Positions 15,733-26,768 of a stretch of 64,000 bases of DNA are shown one piece after another; the stretch's first letter is position 1, and each line of letters begins with the position of its first letter. Below the pieces are notes generated by a model. The model made no database searches and was not told the origin of the DNA. It was given only the letters and a program-made list of their open reading frames with translations. This DNA is from Meloidogyne chitwoodi (taxonomy: Eukaryota > Nematoda > Chromadorea > Rhabditida > Meloidogynidae): assembly GCA_015183035.1 (NCBI GenBank), contig JACZZP010000002.1, forward strand, positions 1,488,001 through 1,552,000. Direction: 5' to 3'. Position numbers and translations under genes: made by a program.

Positions 15733-18700
15733 ATGTCTTCATATCCACAGATAAGGTTTGAACTAATTTATTTTTTTCCAAAAATTAATATTTAGGTATG
15801 AATACGCTGATGAGTCAAATAGTTCTCAGCAATCAGCTTCCGTTGATCCCCCATTGTTTTTGCGACCATTGAGCCAACAACAAAACTTTGAACAATTTTT
15901 ACATAATTGTGACGATCCGGCAGCTCCACCATTTTCTCCTATTGGAAATTTTACTGGGGTAGAAGACGATCTTTTTCAACAATTTAATCAACAATCGTCA
16001 GTTACTTCGTTTGAATCAAGCACAACAACAACTTATTGGCAACCACGTTTAGATGATGGTTCTTTTGAAAATTCACAACAAATTAATCAGGGACAACAAC
16101 AAAGCTATCAACAAGTATATTTCACGGCAATCATCTGGAATCTGGGTCCCGAAAATTTTTTATTATTTTTACGTGAGACTTAGTATCCGGGGGTTATCGA
16201 GGGCGCTGATCACGAATCTGATATCAGATTTTGTCTAACACTTGATTTTATCTATGATTTTTCATCAATACTTGATTTTTGGTCACTACTTAATGGATGT
16301 CGGTAAAATTATATATCATGCGCATCCTCTAGAAGATCTGAGGGTAATTCCAAGGCTTCCCCCCCCCCTATTTTTCATTTTTTTATTTTTTTTCATTTTT
16401 GCATTATTTTTTCCTCTGTTTTTGCTTCGGGCAAGTAGAAAGGATCAATTTTTTGGTAAATAACATTCATGATAAATGTGAAAAAAGTATATTCTCATTT
16501 ATTTATCAATATTTTATCAATATGGATCAACTTAAAACATTTAATTCTATTGCTCTGCATGAAAAACTACGTTTCGACAACAATTTCGATGCATGGCTCG
16601 TACTAAATACGAAGAGTTGCAGTTCGAAACCGGAATTAGTCAAACAACACTACCGAACTGGTTGAATTTTTTCAGAGATGTGTTCAAATGTATTTATAAT
16701 TTTTGGCACCATGTTTCATTATTTTATCCTTGTGAACGTACTGAATAAAAATTAAACCTTTTTTGATTGAGTAAGTTTGCTATAAGCAAAAACAGAGGAA
16801 AAAATAATGCAAAAATGAAAAAAATAAAAAAATAGGGGGGAAGCCTTGGTATTACCGATCTGAGTCTAATGGTACCACTCCCATGATGCAGAAATGCCGA
16901 TGAACCAAGATGCAGAGCCTTGAAAATCGAAAAAACGATAGTGGGAGCAATCTGATTTTCGGGGTTGAAAATTTAAATATACATATGTTATCTCATTCGA
17001 AAGAGTTTATCGACCTGAGTTGAATGACACCAAAATCACACGGTTGGTCGATTTTACTCAAAGTTTTGACCAATCAAGAAAAATAAAAAGACGCAAAAAA
17101 TCAAGTACTTGATGAAAAATCATAGATAAAATCAAGTGTTAGACAAAATCTGATATTAGATTCGTGATCAGCGCCCTCGATAACCCCCGAATACAAATTT
17201 TCATGAAAAAATAAATAAATAATTTCGGGACCCAGATTCCAGACGATTGCCTATTTCACAAAATAAATAATTAATGAACTTATTTTTATTAAATTAATCA
17301 AACGTTCTTTTTACTTCTAAATCTTTATTTTTTTCATTTAAATAGAGTAATAGTCAAATCTCAGAGCAGTTTGATCAATTTTACGACGCAAATCACGAAA
17401 ATTTTTGCAATAATCCAACAATTATTTCAATTACAAATGTTTTGCATAATCAACAATCACCACACCGTCAACCATTTAATCAACTACATAGTGTTGAAAA
17501 TACTCCTTTACGTTCTTTAAATAAATCAAAGGTTTATTCTAAATAAATTTATACTATTTTTAATAAATTTTTTCAGCAATTTTCTTTGTCTTCTAATCAT
17601 CAGTATAAGTTGGAAGAAGAAAAAGAATTAAAGAATGAAGTAATCTTAAAGAATAGAATTAAACCAAAACATATTTTGGGACCGCCTGCCCATTGGTAAA
17701 GTTTTAAATATTTTTATTATTATCCTCTTCCGTTTCGCGGGCATATTCATTTAAAATTCTTAAACTAAACACAAAATATGTCACAAAAATGTTTTAACTA
17801 TTAATTTTTTTGCATTTCAATTTAGGCGTTTAGATGAAGGTTCTCCAGAAGCTAATTGCAATAATAAACGTCAAAGAAATGTTAAAAATTTATTAAATGT
17901 AAAAATAGATGGTGGAGACAATAATAATGATGCTGAATTAGTTGATGAAGGTTTTTCATCTTTTTAATTAAAATTTTTTTTTGAAGAGTCAGCAGAACAG
18001 TCAAAAGAATTGCCTGTAGCACCTAATGGGTTTACGAAACCAGCATATTCTTATTCTTGCTTAATTGGTTTGGCATTAAAAAATAGTACTACTGGAGAGG
18101 TTTGTTTTTAAATCTTTTTATAATTTATTGTGACAAATAAAGTTCGTTCATAAAGAAAAACAAATAGAAATTTAAATTGTTAAGAGTTATTCACTGTACC
18201 GTATTACCGCGTTATTTTTCGATATTTACCGAAATTCGGTTTACCGAAATACCGATACCGGAAAAACGCATTTGAATAACTCTAATAGTAATGATTTGTG
18301 GATATGTATAAATGTACTTTTGTCACAATAACTTAATTTATACTTTTATAATTATTTTTTTTAAAGTTGACAGTCTCTGAAATTTATGCTTTCCTTTGGT
18401 TTGTTTAATCTTTTACTACATTTAATTATTAATTTTAGCCATCATTTTCCATTTTTTCGCGAGGCTCCAAGTGGATGGAAGAATTCAGTTCGGCATAATC
18501 TTTCTTTAAATAAATGCTTTCGAAAAATTGAAATTGAACCTCCAAATAGTCATGGACGAAAATGTATTTTCTGAAAATTTAAAAATATTTTTCAATTTCA
18601 GCTTGTCTATGGACTATGAATCCATCACGTCGATCAAAGATGGATCATGAATTGAAGAAGTGGCGTGAAAGGGATGAGGTCATTTTTTATTATTTGAAAA

Positions 18701-19383
18701 TATTTTTAAAAGTTATTTGTTATATGTGAGTTATAATTCACTTTTGACATTGTACTATACTTTACAAGGAAAATAAACTTATAAAGTTATAAAAAAATAA
18801 GTTTAAAACCATTCCTTTCTCTGGCCTAACATTGAGTAAAAATTTATATATTTAGCCTGGTATTCTAATTGCAATGGAACGTCCTAATGAATTAGATGAA
18901 ATTCAAACTGGTTCTATTGGAATGCCACCAAATTTAAAACCACGGCGTTTTTCACTTCCTGTAACAACAAATTCAGATAATCAAGAACGTTTAGCTTTTA
19001 GTTTAAGTTGCTCTTCTGCTCCGTCTTCTACAAATAATGATATGCCATTTGCTTTATCTAAAGGAGCTATAAAGCAGCGAATATTTTCTGTTAGTCAAGG
19101 ACCTTCATTTTCGAACTTTGTTTGAATTTTTTACTATTTTTTATCAATAAATTTTTTGACTTCGCAGAACAAAAGTGAGGCTCTCAAATTGGAATTACAA
19201 ACTCCAAATATTTTTCCATCCAACTCTTCAGCTTGTCATCAACCTCATACTATTCGACATCGGGCTCGATCAGTACATGCACAAGCAGCTAGGAAATTAG
19301 AAAGTCTTTTGCATCGTCAAAAGACTTACACAACAACACGAGAAGAAACATTTGATCAACAAAATGATCAAAATAAAGAATAA
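15733..19383 (+). CDS. Forkhead transcription factor, FoxN1/4-type
   Basis: DNA-binding nuclear regulator. The start gives MSSYPQIR. A long Gln/Ser/Asn-rich N-terminus follows (15797-17690), then [16 protein letters not shown]. The forkhead domain (about 18040-18680) reads [62 protein letters not shown] and [34 protein letters not shown] with SCLW.MNP and KKW after the domain is closer to FoxN1/N4 than to FoxN2/N3. The C-terminus carries basic and Ser-rich stretches and ends [20 protein letters not shown]...QNDQNKE. The forkhead is split by several introns, one inside AFLC/HHF. The intron at 16115-17345 contains a 1.1-kb transposon. The exact orthologue is not decided. Confidence 0.88.
16126..17251. 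mobile_element. Merlin/ISXO2-like element (GGCAATC family), 1,126 bp, with TSD
   Basis: Ends are GGCAATCATCTGGAATCTGG on the left and the matching complement on the right. They are flanked by a perfect 8-bp duplication TATTTCAC (16118-16125 and 17252-17259). Long inverted arms (16126-16277 and about 17095-17251) enclose a second nested inverted repeat (about 16325-16440 and 16786-16870, with a run of eight or more C on one side). In the centre (about 16595-16700, +) a frame reads [23 protein letters not shown], like the helix-turn-helix part of ISXO2/Merlin transposases, then stops. It is a non-autonomous derivative. It sits 11 nt after the 5' splice site of a forkhead intron. Confidence 0.8.
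18187..18281. repeat. Small palindrome built of ACCGAAATACCG words in a forkhead intron
   Basis: Ends are AGAGTTATTCA and TGAATAACTCT. The interior iterates TACCG/ACCGAAA words (TACCGTATTACCG, TTACCGAAATTCGG, TACCGAAATACCG). Flanks AATTGTTA and AATAGTAA match at six of eight positions, a possible decayed 8-bp TSD. Related ACCGA words occur at 38766-38913 and 40737-40803. Confidence 0.55.
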
Positions 19384-19507
19384 TTTATTAATTTCAAAAT
19401 GACCATTGATTGGACTATTTTCGAAATTTTTTTCAATCTTTACCTAACGAGTTTTTTTGTATAATCAATTAAATGCCAAAAATTGGTTGTATTTTTATTT
19501 ACGAAAC
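19384..19507. other. Short intergenic stretch after the forkhead gene
   Basis: AT-rich 3' flank between the forkhead stop codon and the TAA duplication of the next transposon. It probably holds the 3' UTR; no other feature is visible. Confidence 0.3.
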
Positions 19508-19510
19508 TAA

Positions 19511-20052
19511 CAAGGGAACATCGTTTACTGTATGTGCGAAATGGTACCAATGGATAGAGCGATCCCATATTGTGAAGTAAGTTTCTTTTTCTTGCAAAAT
19601 GACTTTAAACCGCCGTTCAAGGTTTCAGTTTTTGGGAGCGCTATTTGGTAAAAGGAAAGGAAAGAAGAGAGCGACTTTTCTCCTTTCTCTCTTTGCTTTT
19701 TCTTTCTCTATTCTCTCTTAGCTTCCTTATAAGCGAAAATAGTGAGGTTAATGTCGGAGAGAAAGTAGGCAGTCAGCCATCCGTTTTCTATTTAAAAGAA
19801 GGAAAAAAGGGTAAGCAGCGTGAAATGTTTAAAAAGGGTCAGTTATAAAAGGGTCTGCCTTGACCTCTCTTCTTTTCCCTCTTTCTACTCCTTACGTTCC
19901 CAAAAACAGAAGCTTTGAACGGCTATAACTCGGTTTAAAGTCATTTTGCAAGAAAAAGAAACTTACTTCAGAATAGGAAGTTGGGATCGCTCTATCCATT
20001 GGTACCAAAATTAAAATCAAATTCGCACATAAAGTAAACGATGTTCCCTTTG
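19511..20052. mobile_element. PIF/Harbinger-like MITE, 542 bp, TAA TSD (copy 2)
   Basis: Termini CAAGGGAACATCGTTTACT and its complement AGTAAACGATGTTCCCTTTG (one extra T) are flanked by TAA at 19508-19510 and 20053-20055. Inverted arms of about 130 bp contain TTTCTTTTTCTTGCAAAATG, with the complement near 19940-19975. The spacer is purine/pyrimidine-skewed (TCTCTTT runs). Only the terminal dozen bases match the element at 10276-10762, so the interiors have different origins. Confidence 0.82.
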
Positions 20053-20344
20053 TAAGTGTGTTTATTTATTGAATAAAATAATTGAGAATTCTTTGGATAA
20101 AAATAAAAAAACAAAAGAAAACACGGCGAACGAAGAATTTAAAATTTAATTACTATTTAAATTACTGAAATTTTGATAAAATTCGTTCGCCAATATTTGT
20201 CCTAATTTTGTATCATTTAATAATTTTAAGGCATTATGAAAACAGGTTTTATTTTTTCTTTTCTACAAAATTTTTGTCACCCGTCACATTTTCAAACTTT
20301 ACCATTTTTTCGGCAGCAATTTTAAAGAATTTTCTAAAAGTTTA

Positions 20345-23300
20345 TTACTGTTTTCCTCTATTTATCCCACAATTCTGCTGATTTGTTGATGAAGTCCCTA
20401 AAATTTCTCAATTTTTTAAATAATCGAAAAATTAATTAACCTGGATAGCGAACAGTTCGAGTCATCCCTCCCTGACCATTTCTTGATGTGCCTGATATTC
20501 CTCTCCTTAATGTAGGTGGCTGATGATTGTGATGATCTGTGGTTGTTGGGCCCCTCTATAAATTTTTTTGGTTAATTCCAAATAAATAAAAATTAATTTT
20601 AACCTGTTGATATTGACGTTCAGCTGTCATTTCCAATTCTTCCATTCGTTGAGTAATCATCAATTTTTGTTGAATACTCATTCTAAGTAATTGATTTAAT
20701 GTTTTCTTCTCCTCATCTGCCATTTTTAATAAATTTTGATATGATTCTACTTGTTGTTGTAATTCTTCAGAACGAGCGGTAAACCTAAAATTTAAATACA
20801 ATTTAAAACAAAAATGAACTAACAAGATAATATAGAGAAAAAGAAATATTTTTATATTAAAATAGGCTTAAAACGTAAATGCGTAACCCTTCAATAAAAA
20901 TATATAATTTGATAAATAATACATACATTGCTCGATGAGAAGCAAATGTAGCAGCATCTTCTTTAAATTGTTTTAATTGTGAACGTAAAATCTAATAATA
21001 TTTTAAAATTATTTTTATTCTTTTATACCTCTAAAGTTTCATCTTTTATTCTCTTTTCAGATTCATATTTTTCATGTAAACAATTAAATGCCCCTTCAGT
21101 AGAACTTTTATTTGAACGAAGTACAGAACGAAGAGAAGAAACTTGTTCTCTATAAAAATAAATTAAAAAAAGAAAAAAAAGAATTATTTAAAAAACAAAA
21201 ACCTTTTAACAGCAAGTAACTCTTTTAATTTACTATTTTCTTGGAGAAGTTCTGCCTCAGTTTTATCTCTTGGGACTATTCCACTTAATAATAATCTATT
21301 TTCAGTAGCTGATTTTACAGCTCTAAATAATTCTGTAACAGTTGTAAAAGCTATTTGTATATTATCTATTTCTTTTCCCTGTTCTTGTGCTAAAATTGGA
21401 AGACGTTCTCTTAAATCACTTTCTTCTAGAAGAGAATATTTTAATAAAATTTCATCTTTTGATGTAGAAATTCTAATTAATTTTAAAATATAATTTAAAA
21501 AAATATTGTTTTATTATTTACTTATTGTCGCCGGATAAAGGTTGTTGTTTCTCATCTTCCAAATTATCACAAATTCCAGATAATGAAATTTCTTTCATAA
21601 ATTTTTTTGAAAAAATTGGACGGCAAAGTTCAGGCATTAAAGGAGCAACACGTGGTGAACGAACATCTCTAGGTAATTGTTGTTTTTGTTTTGGATCAGG
21701 TGGTGCCTCAATATTTAGTAGTGGAGAAGAAAGAGAAGGATTTGATTGAAACGATTGTAAAATAGAATTGTTATTATTTATTTGACAAGAACTATTTATA
21801 TATAAAATATTAAGATTTATTTTAAATAATTAAAAATTAATAACCTATTGTCTTCCTTCTCCTCATCTGTTTGTAGTAATTCATCAATGGAATTTAATTT
21901 ATTAGCTAATTCATTAATATTTTTCCATTTTAATGTTAATTCTGAATTAACTAAAATTATAATTTTAAAAAAATTAAAGAAAAAAACCTGTCGTTCCATT
22001 TTCATTTATTTGTTCTCCAGCAATTAATTCAATATAAAATGAATATAATGCTTGTCCCATTTGGACAATCATTTGTTGGGCATTCAATAACCAAGCATCT
22101 TTTCTTGCTGCCAAAATTATTGCTTTACGTAAATATTCTTTAAAAAAAATTAATTAAAATAATCATTTATGTATATAAAAATTTAACCTCTTGTTTTATC
22201 CAATCTTTTCTGAATATTTTTAGCTTCTCGTTGAGGTACAATTCTTTCTTCAAGTCTTTCCATTGCCAAAGACATATATTCTTTTAATTTTGGTAATTCA
22301 AATTCTTCTTTAAACATTTTTATTTTTTCTATTTAATTTAGTAAAATATCAAACCAAAATTAGCAACACTATTGCCAATATTCAATTTTTGAAAAAATGG
22401 AATTAACATTAGAGCAAATTGTTTAGCTTGATTTATACGAAGTTCAAGTAAACGTTGATTGTCTTCTTGAAGTTTATTTAATTGTTCAGTCAACTCAGAG
22501 CCATGCATTTCAGAAAAAAGATCTCGGCTACCAAAATTTCCGTTTTTAGTAATATCTAAAAAATTATATTAGATATCCAAAAAATTTTTGCTCATCTGTA
22601 ACTATGTATATAAGTTAAATAATTTATAAAAAAAATTTTGAATTACCATTTCCTTTTTGTGCTAAAGGATCATCAGTAATAAAAGTACTTTCCAGCTAAA
22701 AAACGATAAAATTTAAACATAAAATTTATTTACTTTAAATCTAACAATAAACCTGTTTCATAGTATTTATGTCATGTTCTTCATGTGCACCTTTAATACC
22801 CAAGTAAAGATTATTTAAAGAAGCCAAATGTTCTTGATTTCGAAGCTAAAAAAACATTAAAAATTGAATGTAGAAATTATTTTTTTAAATCAAGGTATAA
22901 ATGGCAAAAACTATTTATTTAAAAATCTCTATATACGGATTTATTCATAGAATAAATAAACAAATAATGACAAATACTAGCACCAAACTTACCCAACTCA
23001 CAACAGATAAAATTAAACTGGGAAAAATCTAGGCATGCAAATAAAATTAAAATAAACCTGTTCAAATTCCTTTTTTAAAGCCAATCGATGTTCTCTCTCT
23101 TGTTGAGCGGATGCTAATGCATCAGATACTTGATGTTCAGCCAATGAACGGAGCTTTAGAAAAATAAAAATAATACCTAAATTGAAAACAACCTTTTCAG
23201 CTTCCTCTGCAGAAGTTTGTAAAATAACCATTTCATCAAGCATTCCTTTTATTTGTAATTTCATTGATTCAAATTCTATTTGAGCAGATCTTAAACTTGA

Positions 23301-24115
23301 AACCTTAAAAAGTAAATAATAATAATAATTTTTATTAAATACTTGTTTAAGTAAAGCAACATTTTCTTCTTCTAATTCACAATTTTCACCAAGTAATTGT
23401 TGTTCTCGAGTACGTAATTCCCTCAACTTTATATTATTTAAGAATATTTTTAAAATATTAAACCTCTTCTTTAAGCGTTTTTCTTTCAAGTTCTAATTCT
23501 TCTACTCTTGTTTGAATTAAAATTAATTCTTGTTGAAGTCTTTCAGAATCGGATTTATAAGTAGTTAATTGCTAAAGAAAATTTTATTAAAAATTTATTT
23601 TTAAATAAACTTCTTGTAAATGTTTTTTTGCCAATTCTAAAGTATTAACTCTGCCTTCAAAACGAGCTTCTAAAGCTGCCGAATCTTCAAGTAAATTCAT
23701 TTCATGGTCTAATTCATTAGCTTCTGCACTACGTTGTGAAGAGCGAAAAAGAGTTAATTTTTGTTGAGTTCGTTCAAGTTCTGCACGAATTACTTCATGT
23801 TCTTTTAGAAGAACCTTTTAATTAACAATTAAACTTAAAATTAAAATTTATTTTGTCCATTCTAAACTTAATTATAAGAGAAAATAATTTATATTTTGAA
23901 TTAAAAAAATAAATAAACTTCATGTGTAAGTTCCAATTGTTCCTTTTCTTTTAATAAATGTAATCCTAATTCTCCTGCCTGTGCTTTTTCCGTATCAGCT
24001 ATTTCTAATCGTTTAGCCATTTCCAGAATTTCATCCCGTAAACTCTAAAAAGATAAAATTTTTATTAATAATTAAATATTAAAACCTGTAATTCTTTTTC
24101 TTCGATATTCTTCAT
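20345..24115 (-). CDS. bicd-1: Bicaudal-D dynein adaptor homologue
   Basis: Coiled-coil adaptor linking cargo to dynein/dynactin. The start (MKNIEEKELQ) has an in-frame stop just upstream. Then come LRDEILEMAKRLEIADTEKAQAGELGL and AELERTQQKL. LRELRTREQQLLGENCELEEENVALLKQVSSLRSAQIEFESMKLQI is the conserved BICD block with the ELEEEN motif (about 23260-23430). The mid-region includes LGIKGAHEEHDI and IPFFQKLNI. The C-terminal cargo domain has LLKMADEEKKTLNQLLRMSIQQKLMITQRMEEL (about 20610-20760), the family signature. The final exon joins RTVRYPG to a short tail. Nearly all of the protein is heptad-rich; about 17 small exons. A non-coiled Pro/Gln/Ser segment (LLSSPLLNIEAPPDPKQ) lies near 21670. 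An additional 5' exon is possible, because family N-termini are slightly longer. Confidence 0.93.
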
Positions 24116-24974
24116 TATTTAATTAGTTACAATAAAAAATTTCAAAATTATTAAAAGTCCAGATTTTTTTACGAATCTATTAAATTACCTTATAAAAGAA
24201 TTTACAAAATATTCTTAAAAAATAATAATGAGTAAAATATTAAATATCTTTTCCAATCTTCTCTCAAATCAATTGTAATTAAAAATAAAAATCAAAGCTA
24301 AATCATTATTTTTATAAAAACTCCTCTCTCTCTTACTTTATATAATGCGGCTGGAAGGACTTTTATAGTGGAATTTTTGGAGTAATCGATTACACATTGA
24401 GAAAGAAAAATATTAATAATACTAAATAAACTAATATTTCAAAAAAGAAAAAAAATTACGAGAAAATTTTTACTAAATATATTAAATAATATGTACATAA
24501 CTGACCTAAAATTATAATAAATATTTTTTAAATAAAATTTAAAAATTTGATTTTTTTGTAAATAAACTTATGTGTATCCATTAGATTTATTTTTCAAAGT
24601 TATAAAATATATTTATATGTATATCTATTTTCTGAAAAAGTAGAAAAAAACATTAAAATATGTTTTTGACAAAAATTGGTTAAGCATTTTGTCCATCACG
24701 TTTTGTCAAAATCCAAGGGCTTAGGTAGAGTTAGGAAGGTTTCCGGGTTATTTTTCCTGATATTTTCGAATAAACAAGGTTCAAATCGGGACCAGAAATA
24801 CCCTAGAACGAAAGTGTTATTATAAAGAGAATTTCAATCTTTTAGAGGAATTTTTCGGGAATTTAAACGATTAATATAATCCTTCTTAAAAAATAAAATA
24901 ATTATTTGTACATACTAAATATATTAAACTTGCCAACTTTTGAGAAAATAATTAACCAAAATAATAAATGTTTT
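24116..24974. other. AT-rich upstream flank of the Bicaudal-D gene
   Basis: No exon is recognised. The sequence is strongly AT-rich with homopolymer runs. At about 24681-24710 a short CATTTTGTCCATCACGTTTTG stretch resembles words at 9825-9995. It probably contains the promoter of the divergent minus-strand gene. Confidence 0.3.
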
Positions 24975-25543
24975 GGTACTTATGCCCTTATCCCCCACCC
25001 CTCCTTCTTCAATGCAGCGCCTCATTTTATTGCGCCGAAAAAATACTCTAGACTGCCTTTGATTGAAAGTGCCCCAAGAAAATTTTGATGTTTAAATATT
25101 TATTTATAAATTAATAAAAAAGGAAAAACAACTGAAATTAAAAAGGAGGGATAAAATTGTGAATCCCATTCAAAAAGTAAGATCCTTGTTTATGTAACAT
25201 TCGCATTCCGGTCCCACATTTCTGACAGTTACGCTCTTGATGCAAGATCCCCCGTCGTTGAAAATATCTAATGCTGCCTAATTCTTGATCACCATTTCCA
25301 AGTTCAATAATATGACGAATTAATTGATCATAGTTCATTTTAATAATGTTTTTAATTTTTTTTGTAAATTATGGCACAATTAAAAGTAAAGCTATCATTT
25401 AAAATTCAAATTTACCACGCCTTTACACATCAAAATTTTCTTGGGGCACTTTCAATCAAAGGCAGTCTAGAGTATTTTTTCGGCGCAATAAAATGAGGCG
25501 CTGCATTGAAGAAGGAGGGGTGGGTGATAAGGGCATAAGTACC
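24975..25543. mobile_element. [10 protein letters not shown] element (GGTACTT family), 569 bp, perfect 8-bp TSD
   Basis: TIRs start GGTACTTATGCCCTTATC and run about 120 bp inward almost without mismatch (24975-25092 and about 25427-25543). They are flanked by AATGTTTT at 24967-24974 and 25544-25551. Between the arms, a minus-strand frame (25138-25338) reads SIRYFQRRGILHQERNCQKCGTGM, like the N-terminal zinc-ribbon part of ISXO2/Merlin-type transposases. It is a deletion derivative keeping only that segment. The near-identity of the arms suggests fairly recent activity. Confidence 0.85.
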
Positions 25544-25551
25544 AATGTTTT

Positions 25552-26768
25552 ATTTAAAGTTTTTGTTTATGCTAAATGTCAAATATGAAGAATTTGATTC
25601 TTAAATTTTATATTTATTATGATTAAATATTTATTTTTGAAAGATTTGTCATTTTTTAACTTTCTCCCTTTCATTTACTTTTTTTGGAGTAATTATACAT
25701 ATAAGTCCTTCATATAATTTAATTGTTTTTGTGAACATTTCAAATAAATATTAAATATATTGTGTTTATATTTTCTATACTAAATTTATATATCGACAAA
25801 ATTATATGGGAGAGATAAAAGAAAAATTTACATAAAAAATCACAACAAAAAACTTCAAAAAACTTTTTTTAAATTATTTGTTTAATAAAAAAATTTTAAT
25901 TAAAAAAATCAATTTATTAAAAATTTTAATCTTTTTTAAGTATTTAAACAAATAATTTATTTTTGAATAATGCGGTGAATTAAAAATATATATATGGGTA
26001 AAAAATTAAAAAATAATATATTTTATTATAATTAATAAATTTATTCTATCTATGGGATTTTATGACTTGCTGGAATTAAAATATATATTTACAATAAAAA
26101 ATAATATTATTTTTAAAATCAAAAAATATAATTATAATTAATTGTAAATATATTTAAAAAATAAAAAAAGAAAATTAAAAGAAAATGCCTCTTTAATATT
26201 TTTGGTTTTACTTATTATTATTATATTTATAAATTTTGGAAAAAAAAACAATTAAAATAAATATTTTTAAGTATTTAAATAAAAAAAGAAAATTAAAAAG
26301 TAATTGCAATAGAAAAGAATTAAATTAAAAATATATTTTTGAAAAATAATTAAATATATTTACATTAAAAAAAGAATTGCAAATTTAAATTAATTTGAAA
26401 TTAAAAATGGAAATAAATTTGAATATTTTTTATAAAAAAATAATTCAAAATTTTTTTAAATTAATTATTTTCAAATAAATTCCATTTAAAAAGAAAAAAA
26501 GTCAAAAGAAAGGAAAGTTAAAAAAAAAGAAAAGATTTATCCCATTATAGGGATATACAAATTATGAACAGAAAACACATTTGCCAAATAAAATAAAATT
26601 AAAAATAAAAACAGTAAATAAATAGTCTCTTTCTCTCTCTTTTATATAAAAGAAGAGAAAAGAATGACTACTATATAAACTGTTTTATTTATTTATTTAT
26701 TTATTAGGCTTTGTTTTACTGAACGTTTCAACTCTTGAGTTATACACTCAAATAATTATTTATTTATT
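25552..26768. other. Very AT-rich intergenic stretch
   Basis: Mostly A/T runs and TTTA/AAAT microsatellites (for example TTTATTTATTTATTTATTA near 26690), plus a CT-rich run near 26630. No coding frame, RNA gene or transposon end was recognised. Confidence 0.4.

Noticed and set aside
24778..24800. GGTTCAAATCGGG as a tRNA B-box
   Set aside because: No matching A-box, acceptor stem or anticodon arm could be built around it.
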